NCBI GenBank assembly: GCA_013423325.1
Contig: BLJB01000220.1
Coordinates: 1 to 64,000, forward strand
Direction: 5' to 3'
DNA length: 64,000 nucleotides
Source of the DNA: Usnea hakonensis
Lineage: Eukaryota; Ascomycota; Lecanoromycetes; Lecanorales; Parmeliaceae
Below, piece by piece: positions 1 to 11,421 of the stretch. A program made the position numbers and the translations under genes. Within the stretch, counting starts at the first letter, position 1. Every line of letters begins with the position of its first letter. A model generated the notes under the pieces. The model saw nothing but the letters and a program-made list of their open reading frames with translations, searched no databases and was not told where the DNA came from.

Positions 1-78
1 ATATATAAGACGAAAGACGAGGAGAGAAATAGAATAGAGGGTAGTAGGGTCTATATAGATGAGTAATCTAACACGTAA

Positions 79-549
79 CTAGCAAGCAACCTTTTTGCAG
101 ACAAAGGTCCTAGCAGGCATATGCCTGTGTAGGGCTTCTAGGGCCATGGCGTAGGGGTTCCAATATACGGGACGCGTATCGCATATACGCATGTTTAACG
201 TTATTGGTATCCGAGCGTTGGTGGAGTGACGAGGTCGGTTCCCACTAGAGGGAGTCAGGTCTAGTACCATGACAATCTCCCAGTCCAATGCGGCAGCTAG
301 GGCAAAGATGGCCTTGTAACTTATAGGCTTAATAACTAAGGCGAAAGTCTTATTGTAATCGAGTCCTTCTCGTTGTTGAAAGCCTCGAACTACCCAGCGG
401 GCCTTGTATTGTAGGATCTCCCCTGTAACTGGGCCCCGCTTAAACGTATATATCCATCTTCCTATGAGGACATTGCGATTCGTAGGGAGTTTAGTGAGCG
501 TCCAAGTCTTATTTTTAATGAGGGATAAGAATTCCTCTGATATAGCCAT
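79..549 (-). pseudogene. Copia reverse transcriptase (RVT_2) N-terminal fragment
   Basis: The first ~95 residues carry the recognisable start of a copia RT: an N-terminal WTL motif, a 'RWIYTFKRG' segment, 'YKARWVVRGFQQREGLDY' and a 'TFALVIKP' segment, then 'DWEIVMVLDL', where copia elements have the first catalytic aspartate block. After this the reading goes off family, so a frameshift lies near position 270. The remainder of the RT would be to the left of the window or in another frame. Integrase lies upstream on the same strand. Non-functional by inspection. Confidence 0.8.
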
Positions 550-1035
550 TTACTATTCTGCCTTATGGTAATCTCGCATGGCTTCGGTATGCGTTCGTGG
601 TTTATAGAGCTCATTTTGAGCTGCTAGGGCCAGAAGAGTAAGAGGATCTGGGGACAGATCACGCATATTAGGAATGCGCAGATCGGGATGGTCCTTTAGA
701 GCTCTTATGATTGATTCCATATCGGAATCATCCTCTTCTAAAGTATCAGGAGACGAGGGAGTGTGAATAACCGTTAGCGGAGTATGGATAACCGGGGAAG
801 ATACTCCTAATTTAGGTATAGGAGTAGGAGCAGGAGCCGGTACATTAGAGGGATTAGTATGAATAGTATCGATAGTAGTAAGCTTCTTTGATATCTCCTC
901 TGAAGCTGGCTGGAGTCGTTGCCGCTTGGTACTAGGTAAGTCCTCGATAGGCTCGTTCTAATCGGGTACGAAACGAGGGCGTTTCTCTTGTATATGGTAA
1001 GAGCTGGATCTGATGATTTTACTATCCTCGGGGCG

Positions 1036-1785
1036 CTAGAGTCGATAGATACTCTCGCCTTTATAGCCTACTAAGTAATAACGCTCACTTCTGTCTTTAA
1101 GCTTCTTCTGGATACGGTTTATCGTCCAGGCACGGGAGCCAATCGTCCGAAGGTGAGAGAGGTCTGGTCGGTTACCAGTAAAGGCCTCAATTGGGGTAAC
1201 GCCTAGGCCCACGACGGGGCTTCGTGCGTATAGATAATTGGCCGTCTGAAGGACTTCAGGCCACAAGTCACGGGGAAGACCAGAGCTGACAAGCATCGGG
1301 TGCAAGCGCCTGAGAAGCGTCTGTCCAAATCGTTCGGCTTCACCATTTTGCTGGGGATTTCCAGGAACGGTGGGCTCACAAATGATGCCTTCTTTAGCGA
1401 GAAAATCACTGAAGACCTTTTTGATATATTCGCCTCTATTGTCAATGCGAAGGCGATGGATCTTACGGTTACCTCGCTCGCGCCTGGCTTTGAATCTCTT
1501 AAAGGACTCAAATGCCTCTCCCCGGGATTTGAGTGTATCGACGTCGGCAAACTTGGTATCGTTGTCTCGCCAGGTAATAAAGTACCTAGTACTATTAAAC
1601 CCGACGGGGTAAATAGGCCCAACGACGTCGCTATAGATAAGGTCTAGGGGATATTTACCTGGCTCCACATGATTTTTATAGGGGGTGGTCTTATGGCGTC
1701 CTATAACGCAGCTCTTATAAGTACACTCCTCTTTGATTTCGTGAGAGAAATCAACCCCGGTAATAATTGAGGGTAATTTCTCCAT
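1036..1785 (-). pseudogene. Copia integrase (GAG-pre-integrase plus rve core) fragment
   Basis: A 249-residue open stretch. It contains a C..C pair of the pre-integrase zinc region ('CTYKSCVIGRHKTTPY'), then the rve core with the D,D,E triad in copia context: 'LIYSDVVGP' for the first Asp, 'RIDNRGEY' for the second, and 'GNPQQNGEAERF' for the Glu. 'LWPEVLQTANYL' and 'TPIEAFTGNRPDLSHLRTIG' are the usual distal copia integrase segments. The second motif reads RIDNRGEY where RSDNGGEY is usual, so key residues remain but flanking ones are altered. The upstream and downstream frames are interrupted, so this is a relic. Confidence 0.85.
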
Positions 1786-2199
1786 ATTTTATTGGCCTAG
1801 GTGCCCCATTCGTATATACTAGTATTGTTTAATAGGCATATTAGGGACACTATAAGCATTAAGAGCCACTAGGGGGTTCCACAGGTCTAGGGTAAATAGC
1901 CTATAGACACGAGTAGCAGTAAAGGTAACGCCTTTAGTCAAGAGCTAGCAGTACTTCCTAGTGAGGCTAAAAGAGATATCTAGGTCTAGGAGTTACGTAG
2001 CAGATAGCAAGTTAACACCTAGAGAGGGAACGAAGAGGATACCAGAGACGAAGAGGGATTTGTATATACTAGAGACAGCACATCTGAGCTTGATTGTCCT
2101 AATACCCTTAGGCGTGACTATTTGGCCACCAATACCTTTAACTTGAGGGCCGAAGTACGGTTTGATTTCGATAAAGTCAGCCTCATTTTGGGACGCGCT

Positions 2200-3674
2200 T
2201 TAGCTGTAACCACTATTAATGATATATAACTCTAAGAGATTCAGAGCTGGGCCAGCTATAAACATATGGGTATCCATAGCTGGGTACGAGTTCCAATAAC
2301 CTTGGGAGGAATAAGAGGAGTAATGGTAAGAAGCACTACGAATAGGGATCCTAGAGGTATAAGCAAAGTTAAGGTAGACCTCTTCTTCTTCGTTATTCTT
2401 GTCCTTATTAAGCTTGCGCTTTTTACTCTTTTGGGCCTTAGCGGTAGCCGTCTTTATAGCCGAAGCGGCCTTTTTAGCCTTAGTCTTGAATTTCTCAGGC
2501 TTCAGGTGAGGGTGTAGTGTCCAGCATTTAGATATAGCGTACTTGTCCTTCTTCCTAAGCTTCTTGCAGTGACTGCACGTATCTCGAGGCTTGTTTGAGG
2601 TTGAGGATGATTTTGCTTTGGCAGTAGCCATTGCAATATGGGCCTTATTTTGGTAGACCTGTATACGTTTTTCCTTATTTGTAGTGGCCAGAGCAACCTC
2701 CCGGAAAGTATAGGCACTATTACTATAGAAGGTATACGCCTAGGTATAAGATATCTGAAAAACACTGTAGGTATCTCCGAGCCTAATTAGGTATAATTGA
2801 ATAAGGTAGGCCTAAGGAAGTTTAAGTAACTTATAGAGGTTAGCGATCGTAACGTCGGTTTACTAGAACTGCTTTATATAATCTATAACGTCTTTAACGG
2901 TACTATTGGATAGAGTGAGAGAGTGTAGCTAGCGAATAAGCTTAGTATATACCCTAGACCCTTTCGGCTTGAAGTTTCGGGTAATCAAGTCTAGCATCGG
3001 CTCTAACTCAGTTATCGCCTTGACATCTTGGCGACCGGTATATCCGAGTCTGTTTCGGACGACCGTGCACGCTTTCGTGGTAATCGCCGCACTGGGGTTT
3101 TCTGGCCGAAGGTTGTTGAGGATGAGGAAGTCTGAGACTCCTTCGATCCACTTCGGGTACTGCTTAGGGGTCTCAAGGATTGCGATAGACGTGAGTAGGA
3201 AGCTCCCCGAGGACCCCGTAGTTAACGAATTAGCCTCTATAACGAATGAGAAGACTCTGAGGAGGACGGGGACGACGAAAGCGTGGAGGAAACCGAAGAA
3301 GACGAGAAAGAAGAGGATAAGGGCGACTCTGGCAAGATAGATTTAGCACGAAGGCTAAAAAGATCAGTGTTACTAGGAGGATTAAGTGACTCGATACTGG
3401 CGCCTAAGCTAGAGTCCTCGGAAAGAGACTCTTCTGGATCTTGATAACTACCGTCACTATCTGAGTCAAACGTGTAGGGAGAAGTCTCAAGATCCTCAAG
3501 TAGATATAGAAAATTTCTGTGCTTGGAACGACGATATATAACAATAGCCCCGTTTATATGAAAAATAGGGTCTAGGTTAGCGGAGCCTTTGACTTTGGCT
3601 TTGGAGTTGAATTTGTAGGAGTTAGGGACTGGTGCAGCTGGAAGTTCTGCGATTTGAGAGGAAATGGCCTCCAT
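2200..3674 (-). pseudogene. Copia gag-like region with Cys knuckle (relic)
   Basis: Two readable blocks flank a stop-ridden middle. 3237-3674 encodes an acidic Ser/Glu-rich N-terminal segment. 2640-3000 in the family frame reads as a gag core ('VTIANLYKLLKLP'-like) with several TAG stops. 2200-2631 encodes a Lys-rich block with 'CSHCKK' and a following Cys/His, matching the position of the copia gag knuckle, although the spacing is longer than the classic CX2CX4HX4C. The stops fall where Gln is expected. Assigned by position and motif; confidence is lower for the 3.2-3.7 kb part. Confidence 0.6.
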
Positions 3675-5050
3675 TCATACCCAACTCTCCTGACCGAGAC
3701 CGGTCAAATTCGCCAGAGGAATATCCGATTGACGGCACGCAATCGGGGGAGACTCCGGTCACGCTATAGACTTGACTGGTCCGCAAGAATACGCAAAGTT
3801 GTAGAGCGATCTCTAAGGGATAGCAGTACCGTCTTAGGCTGGATATAGATATTTCTCCGCCGATCACCAAGCTGATTACATCGGTATGTCGGCTTTCTTA
3901 GTCGATCACAACGGTATATCGGCTTTCTTAGGGATCTAGCCGCAAGATCTGCGGAATCTATAGTGAAAATTTGGATAGCCGTTAAGGGGTTTTTTGATAC
4001 TAAGAAATCTCTGCTTAGGGGGTTCCGATCTCGGCGAATTAATAGAGTTCACTAAGAGATATGGAAAAATGTCGTTGTTGAGTACCCGTAAGAGACTCGG
4101 TGCTACAGACTGATTTGAATACTGAGCACTTAGTTATAGATATTAACGACGAGATTGTGAGAGAGCGAGAAGTCTCTACGTAGCGTTAGCACTCTTCTTT
4201 GGAAGCTGGCGCTTATCTTAGGCCCTTAGCGGGCAGTGCCTGATTGGTTAGAGAGACGTCAGGCCATAATTTGGCCTAGAACGATACCAAAAATTGCGCA
4301 TTTCGAGCGCACAACTGCCTTCGAGGGAGCGGTCCCAAACGATCAAGTCCCAGAGGAATAATGACCATTGTAAGGTGGACTTGCCTATATTTCGGAGGTT
4401 GTTGGCGATTCTTTCTCAGGTCTTGATTCCTTGACTCGATATCGAGATAATACGAATTGCGCTTAGAACACTGCTGAGTAATACGAAGAGAATGAGACAG
4501 TCGCCCTGCGAAGCCGGGCTCATAACCTGTCAAAATTGTAGGAAGAGTACTTCGTATTAGTTGACTATCTAGAAGGAAAGTGGATTGCGCAAGACTATTT
4601 ACAAAATGCCAAGGCGCCAAGCATGTGACGAAGTCACGTGACTCGGCTAAGTTGCCTATTTTGACAATACCATTGGGTATCAATGCTTGCACCGCCAAAG
4701 CTTCAAAAATCGCTAAGCTTCGTTACAAGTATATTACATACAGTTTCTGGAATCCTCACCCGTTCACTAAGTTCTTTAGGCTGGCTCACCGTCGTAGGTT
4801 TAGCATCGACGGTATTTGTATCCGGGACTCTTCTCTAGGGTCTGATTGAACTTGTAAACATTGGGTACGTAAACCCCAGTCCTACTGTGGCGAGTTTGGA
4901 AATGTAAAATGGTACGTTGAAAAACATTTTACTACACTGTAATATATGGACATCACGACATAGCTTCAGTAGCCAAATGCTCCTAGATAAAGGGATCAGA
5001 AACTATGGAGCAAATATGCGGACACGGTCCCCGTATTACCAAATGCCCTA
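3675..5050. other. Gene-free stretch next to the retroelement
   Basis: I see no supported gene. Short open stretches between 4276 and 4849 have no recognisable motif. The part up to about 4.3 kb may be the leader/LTR side of the copia relic, because it has similar base composition and contains a short direct repeat (3881-3930). No LTR boundary could be fixed. Confidence 0.4.
3881..3930. repeat. Short direct repeat, 30-bp period, two copies
   Basis: The 20-mers at 3881-3900 and 3911-3930 differ by one base (cggtatgtcgg... versus cggtatatcgg...), and both end in ggctttcttag. They sit just upstream of the gag-like region of the copia relic (minus-strand sense), so they could be LTR or leader sub-repeats. 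Confidence 0.6.
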
Positions 5051-5935
5051 TCAGTTCTTATCCCAGCAACTATCGAATGCTTCGGGGTCCATTGCTCCAT
5101 CAGCAGCATTCGTACCGCTCCCATCGTCATACTCAAAATCATCATAGTAGCCTACATCATCGCCGTCTCCATGCCAATCTTCAAGCATCTCGTCCAACGT
5201 GACACCACGCTTCTCAGATCCCGAGCCCCACGGTCCTAGCTTCTTCGTGGGCGATTGAGGCTCGTAACCCGGAGCATGGGCTTCGGCCACGCGGCGCGCG
5301 CTTTCCTCCATCACCTTGGCAAGCCAATCGCCCTTAATACGCCTCAAGTAGAAAGCATGCAGTTCCGGTAGATGGATAACGTCGTTGACGCAGTATTGGG
5401 CCGTCTTGTCATCCATCGGCCGGACGGTGAAGATATCAGCGGGCATGAGGCTCCTAATGTCCTTCTTGGTCCGGATCCAGCGGTGCATCTCCATGAACCC
5501 GAGCTTCAGGTCGAACTGGACGCATACGTCTAGCCCGCGTAAGTACGTCCTGTCGTCGGCGCGAGATGCGTTCTCGAGGAGTTGGATGTCTATGACGCCG
5601 GCGAGACCGACATTGTAAAGAGCCCACAAAGCGTCGGCATCGTTCCGGACGTCCCAGGCACATTTGGAGATATCGGGGTCTTCGAGGATGGATTTGAGAG
5701 TCTTGCCATTGTTTGATGCCGTGGTGAAGGCGGATTTTCCGAGGACGGAAATGTCGATGAGTCGCACTACCTGCTGTGGATGAATGAGAAGAGTGATGAG
5801 GGAGATAGTCCCATGTCGGCTGAGGGAATTTCCTTCAAGATCCAGGTAAATTGTGCTGGAGGGAGGGATGGAGAAAAGGAAGGCCTCCAGTTCCGGCACG
5901 GAAGAGATGAGAGTCGGGGCCAACGCGGTGGTCAT
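5051..5935 (-). CDS. 3'-5' exonuclease (DnaQ/RNase H-like fold) domain protein, 294 aa
   Basis: This is a single-exon gene. The start is placed at the ATG at 5935. An in-frame ATG at 6040 would add 35 residues without family character. The protein shows the DEDD exonuclease pattern: Exo I 'IYLDLEGN' (D32, E34), Exo II around 'CAWDVRNDADAL' (D95/D99 region) and Exo III 'YCVND' (Y181, D185), the DEDDy form. It therefore probably hydrolyses RNA or DNA from the 3' end with two metal ions, like EXD1/WRN-exo type proteins (PF01612). An acidic, disordered tail follows from about residue 225. No signal peptide is seen. The substrate cannot be told from the sequence. Confidence 0.9.
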   Translation of the reverse strand: MTTALAPTLISSVPELEAFLFSIPPSSTIYLDLEGNSLSRHGTISLITLLIHPQQVVRLIDISVLGKSAFTTASNNGKTLKSILEDPDISKCAWDVRNDADALWALYNVGLAGVIDIQLLENASRADDRTYLRGLDVCVQFDLKLGFMEMHRWIRTKKDIRSLMPADIFTVRPMDDKTAQYCVNDVIHLPELHAFYLRRIKGDWLAKVMEESARRVAEAHAPGYEPQSPTKKLGPWGSGSEKRGVTLDEMLEDWHGDGDDVGYYDDFEYDDGSGTNAADGAMDPEAFDSCWDKN

Positions 5936-6281
5936 GTTGAGCAGATAATGCCACGAGAATGAAAGTTTGGTTGGATACGTGGGAAACCCTGGGAAATGGG
6001 GTTTGAGGAGAGATTTGTGTTGTGGATATGCGTTTCTCAAAGATGAATATGTAGAGGAAGGAAAAGAAAATCAAGGGGGCGTAGAGGGGGAAGGAGGAGA
6101 TAAATACATTTTCCGGGTGGTTGCATGAATCGAAACTGGCGGTGTAAATGGACAAAGACGGAAGACCCTAGAAATTGCCAAAGCACGTATAGACGTCCCA
6201 ATGCGCCGGTGATCAAAGGACGAAGCGCATATATACATCGCTCAGGTACGTCACTCCCACATATATCCAGGAATCAACCTC

Positions 6282-7808
6282 TCACAACGCGGTTCCCCTC
6301 CCCTCCACTCCCCCACCCGCCCTCTCTACTCTCGTCACAGCAGGTTCCAAAGCCGACAATACCACCACATCCTCCACCTCTTCCTCCTGCCGCCCAGACG
6401 CCCGACTTTGGGAATCCGGTCGATAATGATAATGGTGATGATATATCGACGACGCACTCTCCCCCGTCTCAGAAAGCTCGTCTGGTTCGCGCCAGGGCGC
6501 CTTGGCCTTCCTCGTGGCCCGATCCTCACCCGCCTGCTGCTCCAGATCGTCACTTTGTGCGTCTCCGACACGGTGGCGCGGACCGGTAAGGATCTTGGGC
6601 CAGGAAGAATTAACCATGGCGGAGTGGCCGGAGCGGAAAGGGGAGGGGAGGAAGGAGGCGAGGGAGGGGATGGTGCGGAAGAGGGGTTGGAGGACGGGGA
6701 GGCAACCACAGATGATGGCGAGGTTGACTTCGGTTATCCTATACGAAGGGGGGGGAGGTTAGTGGGTTAGTTGGTGGGTTTTCAGGGAAAGGGAGACTTA
6801 CATCCAGATTTTGACGTCCACGATGTCCCACGACGGGTCCTGGAAGGAGTTCTTGTACAAGTTGTACTGACGGAGGATAGCAATGGCACAGATACTGATT
6901 GTAGTCAGCAGGATTAACGGTAGAATAAACACGAATTCGACGCACACGGCACCGTTGGCAAAAATGATCGAAACGCCAACCTTCTTTGCGGTGGTCATAT
7001 GCAGCGTCCAAAGCAAAGGCATGGGCGCAAGCAAGAGCATAAAGTCAACAAAGATGTTGCAAAATCCAAAAATGTTTTCCACGTTGGCGGGGTTGATTTT
7101 GCACACTGTGGTCGGAAGCATGCGCTCTTCGTAGTTGAAAGTGGCTGACACGGGCGTGCAGGCGAAGCAGACCATGAGGACGACAATGAGTGCCCAAATG
7201 GACATGATGGCGCCAATGGCCCAGGAAAAGTAACGGAATCTGGGCACGATTTTGAAGATACGGTAGAGAAAGATGAGGATGGCCAATTTAGCAAAGGTGA
7301 TTGAAACGGCGTAGAGTAAGCCATCGGCTTGGATGAGCTGTTGGGTAATGGTTAGGTGATTCTGAGGTTGATTTTGATGGGCGTACTAACATGAATTTGA
7401 GGGCCCATTTTCGAAAGGGGAACAGCTTTAGTATGTCTTCCGAGATCATATTGATATACGCCTACCAAGGGCGTTAGCAACGACGAGATTTTACGAGACC
7501 ACTATTAACACAGTGAATCTGCACCTACCGAGACAATCTCCCACCACACGGCCAATGGCGAGAAACAATGCAACCACCGAGCAGCCTATTCCGTTTGTAA
7601 CCCATCAGCTTTGAAGGCAACACCGAGTCAAGGGTAGCAGAAACGTACAGTCTTCCCAGCCCGGGGATTTGGTAACGAAGTATTTTGTGTACAATCGACC
7701 AACAACAAGGGTAAAAGCAATGCTAATGGTGACAAGATCCGTCGTCACGACCTTCCAGCCAATAGACTCGTTCATATACGCCGGGGAACTGGCGAGGGAA
7801 CTCGGCAT
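6282..7808 (-). CDS. SAT4/fungal rhodopsin-like integral membrane protein, 426 aa, five exons
   Basis: Exons (minus strand): 7808-7649, 7585-7529, 7461-7391, 7337-6802, 6738-6282. All four introns are GT...AG, 53-67 bp, and all phases agree, giving 426 aa plus stop. The N-terminus carries 'RLYTKYFVTKSPGWED', the typical first-helix/loop signature of the family, followed by 'DLGRH' in exon 3 and 'YAVSITFAKLAILIFLYRIFK' in exon 4. Seven hydrophobic segments are expected, and at least five are clear. The C-terminal ~120 residues are hydrophilic and disordered, as usual. Members are membrane proteins, some called PTH11-like, of mostly unknown ligand. A secondary-metabolite cluster is not evident here. 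Confidence 0.92.
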
Positions 7809-8911
7809 CTTGATTTACCCGTAAGTTCGATATGAAGCCTTGTTTCGAAAGGTAGGAGACGGAAGTTGATACTCATAGATGGGACAAAGAGATGTGTATC
7901 TTGGTAAAAATCAAGAAGGAGCATTGAAAAACCTCCCTTGGATTGAAGAGAGAGTAGAGACAAATATGGAGAGAGAGAGAGAAGAAGAAGATTTAACAAA
8001 GTAAAGCAACGGTCTGACCATGCTCTTCAGCACATGGCAAAAAAGCATAAATGCAACAAACGTGAGGAGAGATCTACAGAATTTCGGAGAATTCCCTGAA
8101 GCTGAAGTCAACACATGCTCGCGTAAAAGTATGATTTGCAGAACCAGAGCGTGTACGTGTTGGCAGTCCAATCACAAAAGCTCACGAACGAAAACCATTG
8201 ACTTGGATCAATGATGTCAGTGCCCCCCATTGGAGCGCAAGTGCAAAGACAGCTTGATTCAAGGTTCAGCAAGGAGAAATCTTCGACAAAAATTTCCCGA
8301 TCCATGACCCCGATCAAACCGTCTCCAAGATAGGTCTCACACTAACCCCAAACCTTGACGCCCCTGACGCATTTAAGCCGCAATCCTTCCCAGGAAATCA
8401 CCGCACTATCACTAAAGTTTGCCCGCTAATGTACCCCAGCTTTTCCCTTCTTTTTTCGCCTCATGATTTGGCAGTCATTATTATTTTTGTCTTTCACCGC
8501 TCGAGCCTCAATAATGTCCATCTCACTACCCCTCAGGTAGGTATGTATCCCGGTACAACATAAGCTCATACTTAGAACTTGCCCTAGAAGAAAATCTTAG
8601 CTCGTTCCAAGTAACTTTATTTTTCATTCGTGGAATCGGTTATGGGTGGGGGATGGACTTATTCATTCTCCTCTCCACTACTCCTCAACTTTATCTGCCA
8701 CAAAACCAGCAAGCGAGCGATTATGAAAGCGATGTTGTTAGGAAACGTTCTGATGCCGTCGAGACATTTTAGTATGGAAACTGCAGCTCTCTTGCCCAGC
8801 CATTCCGCAATCGCACTCTACAAGCGTCCCATCCTCCTACCCATCGGTCAATCTCTCCAATTAATGATCCTGATATGCCAGCATTAATGTCGTCACCTAT
8901 CCCCGAGCCCC
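7809..8911. other. Gene-free stretch, 1.1 kb
   Basis: Upstream region of the SAT4-type gene. It contains only short open stretches with no family signal on either strand. A (GA)n-like run lies near 7969-7990. I see no other feature. Confidence 0.5.
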
Positions 8912-9487
8912 CTACCACCACCTATGCACCAGATAATCGTATTCTAACCTCGCTTTCGGATCCGACGTTATGTCCACCTGACCCACAGGCTTAGCTTCCA
9001 AATCAATCTTCCCCTCCTCCTCCACCGTCAAGCCTTCCTTCCGCTTCCGCCGATCCGGATGTATGTTAACCCGCATCTCCTTTACAGCCCTGAGGACCTC
9101 CTTATAAGAGCTATCTGCATCGATGGCCAATCTCTGATAATGATCCGGAACCCTCACTACTCCCTCGATATGCATTCTCTGAGTCTTTCACATCTCTTTC
9201 CCGAAATGCTGCGAATAGCAGTCCCGGCAACGATGCTCGTAGAGCTTAAGCTGAAGGATGGTTCGATAATCGGAGCAAGACTCATGTGCTAACGCCATAT
9301 AAAGGAGACGCTGCGCGAAAGACCCGTGACAGAGGTGACAATACAGCTCGCGATGGCGGTCCATGTAGTGGTACCGAAGGCTATCCGCATTGCGGAATGC
9401 GACGCCGTTAGGACAGTACCGGCAGCAGAGGTGATGAGGCGACGTTTGGAAGTTGTGACTGCATTTTGTCTGGCTCGGATTGTTTGG
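8912..9487 (-). pseudogene. Zinc-finger plus J-domain protein relic with one in-frame TGA
   Basis: The minus strand from 9487 to 8912 is one frame interrupted by a single TGA at 9190-9188. The part before it (99 codons) has C2H2/C2HC-like fingers: C22-x2-C25...H40-x4-H45, C50-x2-C53...H68-x2-C71, then C87-x2-C90 and H94. The part after it (ATG at 9175) reads as a J domain: 'YQRLAIDADSSYKEVLRAV', the HPD motif at residues 39-41 (nt 9061-9053), and a helix-IV-like 'SDPKARLEYD'. Upstream of 9487 the same frame has TAG, which could also be an intron acceptor (CTAG). I infer a zinc finger/J-domain fusion. The nonsense codon could have come from CGA to TGA. Whether it is dead or a sequencing error cannot be told. 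Confidence 0.55.
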
Positions 9488-10264
9488 CTAGTCTCTTTAA
9501 AGGTACCTGCAAATAAAATGCAGAGGATTTATCGGCCTGCCGACGGGTTTGATTCTAGTGATAAAGCCCCTCCAAGCTGTCGTCGCCGATAATAACAATA
9601 TTCCAAGTGTCGCTCTAGCCGAGACTACCTACCATTCTACTAATTCCAAACATCCGTATTTCTGTCATCACTAGGTAATGACTTCAAAGCGTTAAGCGGC
9701 ACCAAGCCTGAAGCCATTCCAGTCTAAGTTAGGCTTGTAATGCCTTTTTAGGGGCAAACGCGGACACCACACCGCAGGATTTGAAGATAACGGATCACAA
9801 AACCTCAACTAGGTTAACGTCGATATTAAGGGACAATCCTAGCCCGTAAATCTCAGATTAGTCTTTCTACAGTATAGCTGCACGAATAGGGACGCTACCC
9901 CTGACATCACCTCCAATAGCAGGCCTGCGCATATATTCCACGGTTGGACCCCTGGTTCTTCCTTTTAGCCGCATTTTGACTGCAAGCTAATTACCGCCAT
10001 TTTCCCTCCATTGACAATAATGATGCTTTCCTAGGTATTCTTTGATATGATGTTGAGATTTCAAAAAGCCCCCTTAAAAACCGATAAACGCGCAGACAGC
10101 CCGATTACCGAAAAAGTGTTCAACGGGCAGTGCTACGCAGTGCATGAAGACGAAACTACATCCTCTTTGCTGCCGTCTGACGGAGCGTCCCACCAATTTT
10201 CAAATTTCTGATGAGATCCAGCGTAGTTCTGATATATGGTGCGTGGTAACCGGTGCATGCGACA
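9488..10264. other. Gene-free stretch, about 0.8 kb
   Basis: Any 5' exon of the zinc-finger/J-domain relic would lie at the left of this stretch, but the frames are closed by stops. I see no other coding signal, repeat or RNA gene. Confidence 0.4.
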
Positions 10265-11026
10265 TCAAAAGAGCTTGTTTCTAGCAACTTGCAATGCCTC
10301 CTCAAGACATTTCGCCTTGTACCTCGCATGCTCAGCCCCAGTTGTGACGTACTTCAACTCCACTTGGTACCAGTCAATCTCCTCGTCATACATGTCTGCT
10401 TGCTGCGGATAAACAAGGCCCTCTTGTTGAAGCAAAAGGATGAACTTCTTGATGTTGGCAAGTCGTCGATTCCTTGCATCTCGCACAGTAGAACGCTTGT
10501 CGTCTTTGATCTACTGTTCAAGTTCTCGCATTTGTCTTCGACGACCTTCACTTGCTGCGCTAAAGTCTGTGTTTGGCTCGCAAGCCGGACAAATGCAGAC
10601 CAAGTGGTAGTCATTTGACAATTCTTGACGGCGTTCAGCACCCGTCTTGAGCACCCGATAATCGACTAGGATCTCGTCAACACTGGGGATGGTGGCAAGT
10701 GCGTGGACTGTGATTACTTTCGATTTCCAAATCCATGCAAAGTGCGCATTCGGTACGCAAGAATGGTTCAGCCGGGGAGCAATGGGGAAAATCTCTTGGT
10801 TTTCCTTGTTCCCTGTTTTGCCCATTGCAAGACTGCTTGCCGCGAAGACTCTACCTGCTGTCCATGGGATGGTCGGGCAGCTACGTGCTTTAAAATTATC
10901 GATTTTAGTTTGGGAGCGATTGATAGGTACATCTTTGGGTCTCGAGAAGAGTGCGGATTCTAAGATGATAGGGAAGCCAAATGGAATGTCCACCAGAGCT
11001 CGAAGCCCAACTCCTGCAACGATCAA
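10265..11026 (-). pseudogene. SET-domain protein relic with one in-frame TAG
   Basis: The minus-strand frame from 11026 to 10265 is open apart from TAG at 10513-10511. It carries the C-terminal half of a SET domain: 'GVGLRALVDIPFG' (the first SET strand block), then 'RLNHSCVPNAHFAW' (the NHSCxPN cofactor-binding knot) and 'LVDY' (the catalytic-site Y region), followed by a post-SET-like 'CICPAC'. After the TAG comes a helical tail ending at 10265. The stop sits where Gln fits (CAG to TAG, CpA context). An acceptor-like TTGCAG at 11014-11009 suggests that a 5' exon existed upstream, but I could not find it. Intact relatives would be lysine methyltransferase-like proteins. Its divergent neighbour encodes a MYND finger. 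Confidence 0.65.
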
Positions 11027-11421
11027 ATTCGACTATTCTCGAGACAAACTCTATATGGGGAAAACAGTATCTCAAGTCGATGTTGGATTCAATACATTAT
11101 CGGCTGATACGACTGTAAAGAACTCTTAGAGACTGGAGACAGCGCCACGAGCGCTTGAGGCGCATACGGAAGACTCTCAGACCTTATGGGCAAACTTGGT
11201 CAGGGCACTGCTAGTCCATTTGTAGCTAGCCTCTAAGGTAAGGTTAAAAGGATTTTTTTGTGCTGAAATTTAATCTTCTTTCCACATCACCGACTTATAA
11301 TCATTGGGCGATTGCCATACCCGTCTACCCAGTCAGCTCTCCCCTCGCTGTCTTGAAGCTTCCTCTTGTACACACTTGCCATCGCAGTTGAATGTCCTGA
11401 TTTCTTTTCAATCAGGAGACA

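Larger units (their letters stand above)
1..3674 (-). mobile_element. Decayed Ty1/copia-type LTR retrotransposon (partial, runs off left edge)
   Basis: Read on the minus strand, the order is gag-like coding with a Cys-rich knuckle (2200-3674), integrase (1036-1785), then the start of a copia reverse transcriptase (79-549). This gag-INT-RT order is the copia order. The frame is broken many times. Between about 2640 and 2890 the gag reading is interrupted by several TAG codons at places where glutamine would fit, which looks like CAG to TAG (CpA to TpA) change. The RNase H end and one LTR lie outside the window. I could not define an LTR or a primer-binding site on the right side, although some 3.7-4.3 kb sequence could belong to it. 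The element is almost certainly immobile. Confidence 0.85.

Noticed and set aside
4276..4849. Overlapping frames of 90-140 codons on both strands.
   Set aside because: No motif in any of them; next to a retroelement relic and without codon or family support.
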